Part shown: piece by piece, positions 5,842 to 15,932 of the stretch
Layout: each line of letters begins with the position of its first letter
How positions within the stretch are numbered: the first letter of the stretch is position 1
Assembly (NCBI GenBank): GCA_023396095.1
Contig: JAEWXG010000017.1
Coordinates: 1-15,932 of the forward strand
DNA: 15,932 bases
Direction: 5' to 3'
Origin: Bacillota bacterium
Lineage (GTDB): Bacteria; Bacillota; Clostridia; Christensenellales; UBA3700
Made by a program: the position numbers and the translations under genes
The notes under the pieces: model-generated
Databases searched by the model: none
The model's input: only the letters and a program-made list of their open reading frames with translations
Told to the model about the DNA's origin: nothing

Positions 5842-8841
5842 ATGATAAAGTTATATAAAAGTAGAACTCATGAAGAAATTTTCAAAAAGATGATACCGGA
5901 GATTAATTCTCTTGTTGAAAAAGATGAGGAGATTTTAATTATTGTTCCTCCTATTTTTTCTATGACTCTTGAAAGTTTGATTTATGAACATTTACAGAAA
6001 AAAGTTTTTTTAAATTTTAAAGTGATGTCATTGACCAAGTTTATTGAAAGTTGCAATATTGGAGAAAACAAAGAAAGCGGTGATATTATTAGCATAACTG
6101 TTATTAATAAAGTATTGCAAAAAAATAAAGAAAAATTTAAATGGATTAAATACAATGATAAAAAAACACATTTACCTAATGAATTCTATAAAATAATAAC
6201 GAATTTCAGAGCAAACTTGATTACTATAAACTCACTAATTAAGGTGCAAAACAAAATCAAGGATAAAGCATTGCAAGCAAAACTTTTCGATTTGATTTTA
6301 GTATATGATGAATATTTAAAAGAAATAAAAAAACAGTATCCTGATTTGATGAGTTTAAGAGAAGATTTTCTAGAAAGACTAAAAAACAATAAAATAGATG
6401 TATCAAACTTAAATGTTTTTGTTATTGATTTAGATGAGATTTCAAAAATAGAAGAGCAAATATATAAAATTATTGCCACTAAGTGTAAAAATTTTGAAAT
6501 TGGTTTTTTGCATGATTTAAAAGATTTAGAAAACTCTGTATATAAAAATGAAGCAATTATTAATTTTGAAAAAATAATAAAACAGACGAAATTGCCATAC
6601 AAAATTGAAGAAGTTAGAAATATTAAGGATGCAAAAATTGAATTTTTATTGGATAACATGTTTACTTTTTCTTCAAAAAAATATGCGGCGTTAGATTCGA
6701 CACTTAATATGCGCATATTACAGTATGAAAATTTGCATAGTGAAGTTTTAGGGCTTTGTAAAAAAATAGCTGATCTTTTATTAAAAGGGTATAAATTATC
6801 TGATATAGAAGTAGCAGTACTAAACCTTAATAGATATCGTGAACCATTAAAAAAATTTTTGTTAACATTTAATATTCCATTTTTAATTGAGGAGCGAAAT
6901 TCACTTTCTGAGCATATCCCATTCAAGTTTGTTCTTGATGTTTTAAATTTAGTCAAACATAATTTTGATGTAAGAATTATGCATTCTATACTTTTATCAC
7001 CATATTCGGACTTACCTATAGAGTTAGTTAATTTCTACATTAATATAATAATTGCGAATGATGTGAATGTGTATAATTCGATTAATCAAGATAGGGTGAA
7101 GATTTTAAAAGGATTTGCAACGGAAGAAGAAATAGAATTATTGCAAAATTATTTTACAAAATTTATAGGGACTATTGAAAAGATACCTAAAAACAAGGCT
7201 TACGTTAAAGAAATAGTCGAGGGTGTTAAAAAAGTTATACAAGACTTGAATCTAGAAGATATATCTCGAAGTTATGTTGATAAATATGAAGATGATCATG
7301 TCAAAGAGGCCTTTATTATTTCATTTGAAAAAATAGAAGAAATATTAGACAATATGGCATTGATTTTTGATGATGTGCAGATGACACTAGAATCATTTAT
7401 AAATATTTTTTCTAAACTTGCAGAAAACACAAATATTTCGAATGCACCTATTACGCAAGATAAAATTTTTATCGGGGATGTACATTCTAGTAGTTTTGCA
7501 GTAAACAAAAATGTTATTGTTTTAGGACTAGACAATATAGCTGTTTTGGAAAGTTTGAAACCTATAGATACATATTTATTTAATGATAGAGATTGGGCTA
7601 TATTATCTAAGGAAACCCATAATGAAATGAATTCTATTAAAGATTACTTGAAATTTGTAAAATTTAAATTGCTTGAAATATTAGTAAAAGCGAGAGAAAA
7701 TTTAATCTTAACTTATCACATAAAGAGTGGGGTAAATGAGTTAAGGGAGAGTACAGTAATTAAAGAAATAAAGAACTATTTTGGTTTAGATGAAGAAAAA
7801 ATAAAAATAGATGTTAGTGAAGAATTAATTGTTACAAATCAAGAGAGAAAAATTGATTTTTCCAATTTTATATTAAGCAAAGATGACACAATAAAAATAA
7901 ATGCAAGCGCACTAACGGAATTCCAAACGTGTGGACTTAAATGTTTTTTTAATAAGATTGTACACATAGAAAGTTGCATATTGGAAAATAGAAATATAAC
8001 GATAGGTAACATGATTCATGAATTGTTTGAAACGTTATATTCTACTACTGAAATAAAAAAGATATTGCACGATAAAGAAATAAGTGACAAAACAGAATTG
8101 ATTATTAAAGACATGGCAAAAGATATTTTAGATTCAATGATTGAAAAAACTAGCAAAGATTCTTTTGATAAAGATGTTGTAGAAGAGTTTGACTTCAATA
8201 AAGATAACATTACCCAAGCTTGCGTAACAGCTGTTTTTGATGATATTAGAAGTGGCATAGAAGAATTGGAAACAGAAAAGGTTTTTCATAATATTAAATT
8301 TAAATTTGAAGATTCATTATTTGCTATCTCTGGAAGAAGTGACAAAATAGGGGTTAGTACTGCTAGGGATATTCTTAAAATTGTGGATTATAAATCCGGC
8401 AAAACGACATTTCAGGAACAGGGTAAGGGAATATTGGAGAATACCCAAATGGAGTTATATTTATTGGCCTATTTGATAGCAGAAATTGAAGATAATAATA
8501 TTATCGAATTAGATAAGAAAACGAAATTATCTGAATTAATTGAAAAGACTAATTTAGAAAAAATAGAGCTTGAGTATTTTCATCCTATTAAAACTTTAAA
8601 AACAACTAAAACAGGGAATAAGGTTGTTATTTCATCTACTAGCAATATTGATAACGAGAGTAATGTAATTTATCAAAATATCATGGCACAAAATAAGATT
8701 AATGTTTTAGGTGAAATCAAGAAATATAAGGAAAAGTATGTTGAAAAAACGCTAAGAAATCTGCAGATTAATAATAGAAAGAATAGAGCTTGTCAATCTT
8801 GCGAATATTTAGATGTTTGCTATAGTACATTGGGGGATTAG
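5842..8841 (+). CDS. addB: ATP-dependent helicase/nuclease subunit B (AddB)
   Basis: A 999-residue AddB, the partner of AddA in the complex that unwinds and resects double-strand DNA ends for RecA loading; B. subtilis AddB is longer (about 1,160). The C-terminal RecB-family nuclease domain is complete: H726 (GNMIHELFE), D834 (SGRSDK), D849-Y-K851 (IVDYKSGK) and the QMELYLLAYL helix. The four Fe-S cluster cysteines are recognisable as C697 (FQTCGLKCFF) and C984, C987, C993 (CQSCEYLDVC). The N-terminus lacks the Walker A GxxGxGKS seen in many AddB proteins: the equivalent segment reads KSRTHEEIFKKM, before the conserved strand ILIIVPP. ATG 5842 is kept because it precedes these elements, although no SD is visible. 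addA begins 2 bp after its stop. Confidence 0.93.
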   Translation: MIKLYKSRTHEEIFKKMIPEINSLVEKDEEILIIVPPIFSMTLESLIYEHLQKKVFLNFKVMSLTKFIESCNIGENKESGDIISITVINKVLQKNKEKFKWIKYNDKKTHLPNEFYKIITNFRANLITINSLIKVQNKIKDKALQAKLFDLILVYDEYLKEIKKQYPDLMSLREDFLERLKNNKIDVSNLNVFVIDLDEISKIEEQIYKIIATKCKNFEIGFLHDLKDLENSVYKNEAIINFEKIIKQTKLPYKIEEVRNIKDAKIEFLLDNMFTFSSKKYAALDSTLNMRILQYENLHSEVLGLCKKIADLLLKGYKLSDIEVAVLNLNRYREPLKKFLLTFNIPFLIEERNSLSEHIPFKFVLDVLNLVKHNFDVRIMHSILLSPYSDLPIELVNFYINIIIANDVNVYNSINQDRVKILKGFATEEEIELLQNYFTKFIGTIEKIPKNKAYVKEIVEGVKKVIQDLNLEDISRSYVDKYEDDHVKEAFIISFEKIEEILDNMALIFDDVQMTLESFINIFSKLAENTNISNAPITQDKIFIGDVHSSSFAVNKNVIVLGLDNIAVLESLKPIDTYLFNDRDWAILSKETHNEMNSIKDYLKFVKFKLLEILVKARENLILTYHIKSGVNELRESTVIKEIKNYFGLDEEKIKIDVSEELIVTNQERKIDFSNFILSKDDTIKINASALTEFQTCGLKCFFNKIVHIESCILENRNITIGNMIHELFETLYSTTEIKKILHDKEISDKTELIIKDMAKDILDSMIEKTSKDSFDKDVVEEFDFNKDNITQACVTAVFDDIRSGIEELETEKVFHNIKFKFEDSLFAISGRSDKIGVSTARDILKIVDYKSGKTTFQEQGKGILENTQMELYLLAYLIAEIEDNNIIELDKKTKLSELIEKTNLEKIELEYFHPIKTLKTTKTGNKVVISSTSNIDNESNVIYQNIMAQNKINVLGEIKKYKEKYVEKTLRNLQINNRKNRACQSCEYLDVCYSTLGD

Positions 8842-8843
8842 GT

Positions 8844-11800
8844 GTGGAATTAACAAGAGAACAAGAATTAATAGTGAATGATAATGAATCTTCTACCATA
8901 CTTGTTTCTGCATCTGCTGGAACTGGTAAAACAACATTGATGATAGAAAAAATAATGAGATTAATACAAGATAAATCTCAAAATATAACACTTGACGATA
9001 TCGTGTTCATAGCTTTCAACAAGAGTGTCGCTCAAGAAATTAAAGTTAAAATAGCAAACGCTATTAGTGAAACAATTTTATCCACAAATGTCGACCAAGA
9101 GACTGTTCAAAAATTAAGAATTGAAATGGATAAAATTTATAATGGCAATTTCGAAACAATTGATGCCTATGCTTTAAAAACATTAAAATCTTTTTCTTCC
9201 GTATCAGAACATATAACTAGTGATTTAAGCATAGTGGATAATATGGATGAATGGATAAAAAAAGAAATTGCTAACATATTTAGAAAAGAGTTTTATATTC
9301 AGTATCCCCAAAAATATAAGAACATAAAAAGTACTTTGAAATGGTATAATGCTGACTACACAAAAATTATTTTTGAAATAATGCAATTATCAGCAAAACA
9401 ATATGATCCTGATGGATGGATTCTAGACTTAAAAAGCAATAAAAAAGAAAAATTAATTCAAGAGTATATAGTATTAGTTGTTAATATTGTCTTAGGTAAT
9501 ATGAAGATTTTATCTATTAAAGATAGTAAAATAGAAGACTTATATATTCGGGTTAAAAATCAATTATCTTTAATGAATACTACAAATTATGATTTGATTT
9601 TAAAAAATGTTATTTCTGCAATTCAATATAGCGTTGAGTGTGAAGAGATAAATAAAAAATGCTTAGATAGAATGGCTTTTATTAAGAAAGAATTAGAGGA
9701 ATTACAAATTACGCTAGAAAATATAATTAATACCACATATGGGAATTGCGAATATATTAATGATATTGTTGATGCCACAATTTTTTGCACTGAATCGGTG
9801 CGTTTGAAAAAAATTGAGAAACAAGAATTTGAGTTTAGCGATGTTACATATTTTTGCAATAAAATGTTTGAATCTAATGATTTAATACGGGAAGAGGTTC
9901 AAAGTAAAATAAAATATCTAATAATTGATGAAGCCCAAGATTTATCACGGGTTCAACATCACTTTATTAACTTAATAGGGGATAAGGCTCACAAAATTTA
10001 TATAGGAGATGAAAAACAAAGCATATATGCTTTTAGAGATGCTGACCCAAAGTATTTTTTAAAAATTAAGGAAAACTTGCAGAATGGTGTCCTTCCAGGG
10101 AAAGTATATAGTATTACAAGAAACTTCCGCTCAAAGAGTAAGATTTTAGAAAATGTTAACGAGCAAATGTCTGTACAAATGCAAAAAGAATTATCAGATA
10201 TAGACTATTTTAAAGAAGGTAAGTTTAGTGTTATTCCGGATGACGGTAGAGGAGAAATAGTATTGGCAAGTTTCGCGCGAGAGAGATCCACTAACGACAA
10301 AGCTATTAAGTTTGCAAAATATATTGTAAAAGATCTTGTTAATAAATATGGTGATGTGAAATCTATAGATTTCGATAAACACAAAATTGCTATAATTGCT
10401 GAGACGAATGACTTTCTTAAGTTTGTTGCTGATGAACTATCAAGAAACGGGGTAGCTATTCAAGCGGAATCATGTGGTGGGAAAATACAAGATGTGTTTC
10501 ACGATGTATATATGCTTTTGAAAATGTTTCTATTACCTTATGATAATATGTCCTTTTTGTATTTTCTCGTCAATGAGTATTTTGTGTTTGATTCACAAGA
10601 AATATTAACTATTGCAAAAAAGATTAAAGACAATGAAAAATCAAATGATAGAAAAACATTTTTTAGTGTTTTGATAAATAATGCCGATAATTTGCCGTAT
10701 GGAATGCAGAAATTTCGTGAAGTATATCTTAATATTCTATCGACAATTAGAAGTTCAACAGCTATAAACTTTATGGCAAGTATTTTAGGTATGGTTAAAG
10801 AGTTTGAGGTTTTTTTAAATAATAGTCAAACGTGGAAATTAATTAATTCACTTGAAACAGTTTTGGATTATGTTATAGAAAATCGAATTCTAACTGTAGT
10901 TGATTTGTTTAAGGTTTTTAATAACAATCTAGAAATAGAACGTCAAATTGATAGTAATAGTAAAGGGATTCAACTTTATACCATACATAAAAGTAAAGGA
11001 CTTGAATGGGATAGTGTCTATTTGATTTTGAAAAACCAATTAAAGTATGAATGGCCGGATAATTATATAATTTCAAATGATTATGGAATAATGTTTAGAG
11101 AAAAAGCACAAAACGAAGATGATATTTTATTTGATGTTTTAAAAAGTTTAGATGAAGATTCGCAAATTAAAGAAAATTATCGAAAGTTATATGTAGCTCT
11201 AACTAGAGCTAAAAATGATATTCACATTCTTTTTGATACAAAAAAGCCATATGAAATAAAACAGAATTATTTATATCCACGGAATGTGCATTCTCTTGTT
11301 GAAGAATATTCAGAGTTGTTTGCAGAAGAAATAGTTCAGGAAACAAATTTTTCAAAAGAGCCAACAAATGCTACATTAGAGAAAGAGTCAATTAAAGTTT
11401 TTTCTGGTAAAAAATTGTTTAATAGTGATGAGTATCAGAAATTGGGAGAGTTATCAGAAACTACACTGAAGTACAGGTACACTGTAACGGGTCTTAATAA
11501 GGAATTAATCAGAACAACTTTAGAGATCAATAATGGCGAGAACTATGAGAGGGAAGATTCGATCGTAGGGTTAATCTATCATTCGATTTTTGAAAATATT
11601 GATTTTGAAATATTATCCGAAAGAGAAATTAAGAGTTTTGTGGAAACTATTTTAAGTAAATATAGTCGACAAACTGATGAAGAAATTGTGGAAAAAGTAA
11701 TTCAAGCGATTCAAGGAGATTTGGGGCTATATGTTAGGAGCGCAAAAAAAATCTATCGTGAATTGGATTTTTCTTTATTTGAATCTGCAAATAAAATTTT

Positions 11801-12047
11801 AGAGAACAATACTGAGACCAATAAGATCATTTTGCGCGGACAAATAGATTTACTGTTAGTAGATTGCTTAGGAGAAAATATAATTATTGATTACAAGTTA
11901 AGCAACAAAAGCGATAAAACATTAAAGGAAACATACAAAAATCAATTGTTGCTATATAAGAAAGCTATTGAAGATACTGGCAAATATACTATTGATAAAT
12001 TATTTATTTATAACATTTTGCAAGGAAGATTGATAAGTATTGAATAA
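8844..12047 (+). CDS. addA: ATP-dependent helicase/nuclease subunit A (AddA)
   Basis: A 1,067-residue UvrD/RecB-type helicase with C-terminal nuclease. Motifs in order: Walker A ASAGTGKT (23-30); DEAQD (362-366); GDEKQSIYAFRDAD (about 388-401); TRNFRSKSKI; motif V TIHKSKGLEWD; motif VI YVALTRAK (about 783-790). The nuclease residues H913 (IYHSIFE), D1002 (RGQID) and D1016-Y-K1018 (IIDYK) are present, followed by QLLLYKKAIE. It supplies the motor and one nuclease for the AddAB heterodimer in double-strand break repair, while AddB cuts the other strand. The start is GTG at 8844, 2 bp after the addB stop; GGGGGA at 8832-8837, inside the addB end, can serve as SD, so the two are co-transcribed and likely translationally coupled. 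It is somewhat shorter than B. subtilis AddA (about 1,230). Confidence 0.95.
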   Translation: MELTREQELIVNDNESSTILVSASAGTGKTTLMIEKIMRLIQDKSQNITLDDIVFIAFNKSVAQEIKVKIANAISETILSTNVDQETVQKLRIEMDKIYNGNFETIDAYALKTLKSFSSVSEHITSDLSIVDNMDEWIKKEIANIFRKEFYIQYPQKYKNIKSTLKWYNADYTKIIFEIMQLSAKQYDPDGWILDLKSNKKEKLIQEYIVLVVNIVLGNMKILSIKDSKIEDLYIRVKNQLSLMNTTNYDLILKNVISAIQYSVECEEINKKCLDRMAFIKKELEELQITLENIINTTYGNCEYINDIVDATIFCTESVRLKKIEKQEFEFSDVTYFCNKMFESNDLIREEVQSKIKYLIIDEAQDLSRVQHHFINLIGDKAHKIYIGDEKQSIYAFRDADPKYFLKIKENLQNGVLPGKVYSITRNFRSKSKILENVNEQMSVQMQKELSDIDYFKEGKFSVIPDDGRGEIVLASFARERSTNDKAIKFAKYIVKDLVNKYGDVKSIDFDKHKIAIIAETNDFLKFVADELSRNGVAIQAESCGGKIQDVFHDVYMLLKMFLLPYDNMSFLYFLVNEYFVFDSQEILTIAKKIKDNEKSNDRKTFFSVLINNADNLPYGMQKFREVYLNILSTIRSSTAINFMASILGMVKEFEVFLNNSQTWKLINSLETVLDYVIENRILTVVDLFKVFNNNLEIERQIDSNSKGIQLYTIHKSKGLEWDSVYLILKNQLKYEWPDNYIISNDYGIMFREKAQNEDDILFDVLKSLDEDSQIKENYRKLYVALTRAKNDIHILFDTKKPYEIKQNYLYPRNVHSLVEEYSELFAEEIVQETNFSKEPTNATLEKESIKVFSGKKLFNSDEYQKLGELSETTLKYRYTVTGLNKELIRTTLEINNGENYEREDSIVGLIYHSIFENIDFEILSEREIKSFVETILSKYSRQTDEEIVEKVIQAIQGDLGLYVRSAKKIYRELDFSLFESANKILENNTETNKIILRGQIDLLLVDCLGENIIIDYKLSNKSDKTLKETYKNQLLLYKKAIEDTGKYTIDKLFIYNILQGRLISIE

Positions 12048-12063
12048 AATGTTTAATTATGAA

Positions 12064-12092
12064 TTGCATTAAGTAATTATAGAATGTATTAT
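12064..12092 (+). promoter_or_regulatory. Promoter of the small ORF-corA unit
   Basis: TTGCAT (12064-12069), a 17-bp spacer and TATTAT (12087-12092). It starts 17 bp past the addA stop and would initiate near 12099, about 20 nt upstream of a strong SD (AGGAGG, 12118-12123). No terminator is visible after addA, so read-through may also feed corA. Confidence 0.6.
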
Positions 12093-12129
12093 TTTAAAAG
12101 AAACAAATATTTTAAAGAGGAGGAGCTGT

Positions 12130-12273
12130 TAGTCGAATGTTTCGTCTAAAAAGACTGCAGTGAATGGCGTTGTGGAAACTGGACCGAGTATAGTAAACGT
12201 TTACAATATTGAAGGATTAGTGAATAAGCCATATAATCCTTCTCGTTATTTCCAAGTGCCTATAAAAAGATAA
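12130..12273 (+). pseudogene. Small ORF upstream of corA; expected start codon is TAG
   Basis: After AGGAGG (12118-12123) with ideal 6-nt spacing, the codon at the start position is TAG (12130-12132). The same frame then stays open for 46 codons to TAA 12271-12273, one base before the corA ATG. It has no obvious membrane segment; the ending NKPYNPSRYFQVPIKR is basic and aromatic. The first usable start in frame is GTG 12160 (37 residues: MNGVVETGPSIVNVYNIEGL...), without an SD of its own. A TTG to TAG change would explain the arrangement. An alternative from the same SD is ATG 12137 in another frame, only eight codons (MFRLKRLQ). corA lacks a convincing SD, so translation of this ORF may have delivered ribosomes to corA. 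The family is not recognised. Confidence 0.45.
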
Positions 12274-12274
12274 G

Positions 12275-13237
12275 ATGATACAAGCTTTCTACATGAAAGA
12301 GGATTTGAAATTAATAGATATACAATTGACAGATCTATTAGAATCTAAAATCCCAGGTGTAAAAAAATGGATACACGTAACAAGTCCCACAGATAAAGAG
12401 ATTGAAGTAATATCAAAGTTAACATCTTTTTCTGAACAAGATTTAAAAGCTCCTCTTGATGAAGAAGAAAGAGCTCGTATTGAAAAAGAAGATGATAAGT
12501 TAACTATTTTGTTTGATATTCCAATGATGGAAGAAGAGGAAGGGAATTATTATTCATATACAACAATCCCTTTAGGTGTTTTTATTAAGGATGAATATTT
12601 TGTGACTATATCTCTTAAAGAATCAATATTGATAAAAGATTTTATAATGGGCAGAGTAAAAGGGTTTGATATAAATAAGAGAACAAGATTCGTTTTCCAA
12701 TTGTTGTATTACACTTCAAAAAAATATTTAAATTACCTAAAGCAAATCGATAGGGCTAGTAAAAGAATACAGAACGAATTACATAAATCAACAAGAAATA
12801 AAGAATTAATACAGCTATTAGATTTGGAGAACTCGTTAGTATATTTTTCTACTTCATTGATGAGTAATGATTTAGTTATAAGCAAACTGGCTAACTCTTC
12901 AGTATATTTGAAAAAGTATGAGGAAGATCAAGATTTGTTGGAAGATGTTGCAATTGAAAATAAGCAAGCTATTGAAATGTGTAATATTTATAAGGATATT
13001 TTAGGTGGAACGATGGATGCGTTTGCTTCGGTAATATCAAACAACCAAAATATTGTTATAAAATTACTAACGATTGTTACATTAATCATTTCAATTCCAT
13101 CTATGATTGCAGCATTTTATGGAATGAATGTTGACGACATTCCTTTAAAGAGTGTTAAAGGGGCTTTTTGGATTATTGCAACAATTTCATGTCTTTTGTC
13201 TGCGATAGTAGGATTTTTGTTGTTCAAGAAGAAATAA
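12275..13237 (+). CDS. corA: CorA-type magnesium/divalent cation transporter
   Basis: A 320-residue CorA-family channel in the cytoplasmic membrane that takes up Mg2+ (some members carry Co2+, Ni2+ or Zn2+). It has an N-terminal alpha/beta cytoplasmic domain (about 1-140), a long helical stalk (about 150-260), TM1 (about 262-282) ending in the signature Y-G-M-N (G283-M284-N285), an acidic periplasmic loop VDDIP, TM2 (about 296-316) and the basic tail FKKK. Length and order are typical of the pentameric family. ATG 12275 follows the stop of the small upstream ORF by one base and has only a weak purine stretch as SD, which suggests translational coupling or low expression. It is not related by function to addAB. 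Substrate choice cannot be read from the sequence. Confidence 0.93.
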   Translation: MIQAFYMKEDLKLIDIQLTDLLESKIPGVKKWIHVTSPTDKEIEVISKLTSFSEQDLKAPLDEEERARIEKEDDKLTILFDIPMMEEEEGNYYSYTTIPLGVFIKDEYFVTISLKESILIKDFIMGRVKGFDINKRTRFVFQLLYYTSKKYLNYLKQIDRASKRIQNELHKSTRNKELIQLLDLENSLVYFSTSLMSNDLVISKLANSSVYLKKYEEDQDLLEDVAIENKQAIEMCNIYKDILGGTMDAFASVISNNQNIVIKLLTIVTLIISIPSMIAAFYGMNVDDIPLKSVKGAFWIIATISCLLSAIVGFLLFKKK

Positions 13238-13522
13238 CAAAAAATTTTTTAGGTAAATTTTTATATAAAATTGAACATTTCTTATTTATTCGATGGGAAT
13301 TAAGCGATTGAGTAATAACTTAAGCATTGCTTGCAAAAAATAATGTCAGAATATTTTTATTACTTTTTAAAAGCGAATAAAAAAAACAGAAAAATGAAAA
13401 GAATGCAGGTGTGATTAAAAAATAAAATAAAGCATTATTAAATTGATAATTAATTGCAGTAGGACCGATAAATTTAAAAAATATTTTACGTAAAAGGCTA
13501 TAAAATAATATATAAATAGCAA
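13238..13522. other. AT-rich intergenic region between corA and the rRNA operon
   Basis: No gene, 16S rRNA sequence or GC-rich terminator is seen. A TTG-initiated frame on the minus strand (13320-13529, 69 hydrophobic residues) overlaps the rRNA promoter -35 and has no SD. I regard it as a by-product of T-rich DNA. Confidence 0.5.
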
Positions 13523-13551
13523 TTGACAAAAAAAAATAATAATGATAATAT
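13523..13551 (+). promoter_or_regulatory. Strong promoter of the tRNA-23S operon
   Basis: Perfect -35 TTGACA (13523-13528), 17-bp A-rich spacer and -10 TAATAT (13546-13551). Transcription would start near 13558, about 36 nt before tRNA-Ala. The consensus quality and A-tract upstream context are typical of stable-RNA promoters. It shows that the tRNA-23S unit has its own start and is not the tail of a 16S transcript. Confidence 0.8.
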
Positions 13552-13593
13552 GTTTAGGCTATCGCTAAGAGGCAAACGCACATTTTTAGTTTT

Positions 13594-13669
13594 GGGGATA
13601 TAGCTCAGTTGGTAGAGCACCTGCCTTGCAAGCAGGGGGTCAGGAGTTCGAATCTCCTTATCTCCACCA
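13594..13669 (+). tRNA. tRNA-Ala(UGC)
   Basis: A 76-nt cloverleaf with acceptor GGGGATA/TATCTCC, discriminator A and encoded CCA (13667-13669). The anticodon stem CCTGC/GCAGG holds loop CTTGCAA, giving anticodon UGC. T-loop GTTCGAATC and D-loop AGCTCAGTTGGTAGAGC are normal. It is first in the operon. Confidence 0.97.
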
Positions 13670-13677
13670 AACCATTA

Positions 13678-13754
13678 GGGCTCATAGCTCAGCTGGTTAG
13701 AGCGCATGCCTGATAAGCATGAGGTCGGTGGTTCGAGTCCACTTGAGCCCACCA
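13678..13754 (+). tRNA. tRNA-Ile(GAU)
   Basis: A 77-nt cloverleaf with acceptor GGGCTCA/TGAGCCC, discriminator A and encoded CCA (13752-13754). Anticodon stem CATGC/GCATG with loop CTGATAA gives anticodon GAU. It lies 8 bp after tRNA-Ala. The order Ala-Ile is the reverse of the common Ile-Ala arrangement in 16S-23S spacers. Confidence 0.97.
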
Positions 13755-13938
13755 TATAACTGTTTGTTATAAAAAAGCACATTGACAACTACATAGTAAA
13801 TAGAGAGATTCAGAAATGAATATCAGACGAAGTAAAAAAAGAAAAAAAATAGGTAATACGAGAGATAGAGATATCTCAAGTACAATAACGCTGAGGAAAA
13901 ATAGAAACAATAAAGGTCTTTAGAATAAATGATTAAAT
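13755..13938 (+). other. Pre-23S leader/spacer
   Basis: 184 bp between tRNA-Ile and mature 23S. It contains CATTGACAACTACATAG near 13789-13805, a form of the TTGAAAACT-type sequence common ahead of Bacillota 23S genes, followed by A/G-rich sequence. It would be removed by RNase processing. No protein is encoded. Confidence 0.6.

Positions 13939-15932
<1,994 letters not shown>

Noticed and set aside
6186..6956. 256-residue minus-strand frame within addB
   Set aside because: Antisense shadow of addB; low-complexity S/F/I/K composition and no motif.
12099..12275. Mg2+-sensing riboswitch ahead of corA
   Set aside because: I could not recognise M-box or ykoK consensus elements or a terminator/antiterminator pair; the leader is better explained by a small ORF.
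13320..13529. 69-residue hydrophobic minus-strand frame
   Set aside because: TTG start without an SD, overlapping the rRNA promoter -35; the F/I/L/Y-rich product is what T-rich DNA gives in any open frame.

Overview
The window reads like a chromosome segment of an AT-rich, low-GC Gram-positive bacterium (Bacillota, probably a Clostridia-like or related gut lineage). Evidence: an adjacent addB-addA pair with the Fe-S type AddB, A-rich codon use, purine-rich Shine-Dalgarno sites, TTGACA/TATAAT-type promoters, and a 23S rRNA that begins in Bacillota style. Genus or species cannot be fixed from this sequence.

Layout. (1) 1-2832 is a decayed, relatively GC-rich mobile-element remnant: a partial unknown ORF end, a truncated and frameshifted DNA methyltransferase C-terminus, a small ORF with an internal stop, and an ArdC-type antirestriction gene broken by one stop and three frameshifts, with its zinc-binding histidines lost. 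One intact gene sits inside it on the minus strand: an AAA_14/DUF4143 ATPase (433-1632) with its own promoter, operator-like repeats and terminator. (2) 2833-5610 holds a DUF1919 gene broken in an A8 run, about 760 bp of AT-rich non-coding DNA with unusual palindromes, and a second AAA_14/DUF4143 ATPase broken by a TA-dinucleotide slip. (3) 5842-12047 is an intact addB-addA operon (recombinational repair helicase-nuclease). (4) 12064-13237 is a small ORF apparently coupled to corA (Mg2+/divalent cation channel), with its own promoter. (5) 13523-15932 is a stable-RNA operon: strong promoter, tRNA-Ala(UGC), tRNA-Ile(GAU) and the first ~2 kb of 23S rRNA, with no 16S gene upstream.

How the genes relate. 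AddA and AddB form one heterodimer that processes double-strand breaks. CorA and the rRNA operon are housekeeping. The left part looks like an accessory integration zone where methyltransferase and antirestriction functions have died while one DUF4143 ATPase survives. The two DUF4143 ATPases are diverged paralogues facing away from each other. Each has a different set of symmetric repeats at its promoter, and both have the ExK half of the nuclease-like site replaced by QxC or QxS. The best candidates for something undescribed are these ATPases with their operator arrays, the 16S-less rRNA operon, and the corA upstream ORF whose expected start codon is a stop.
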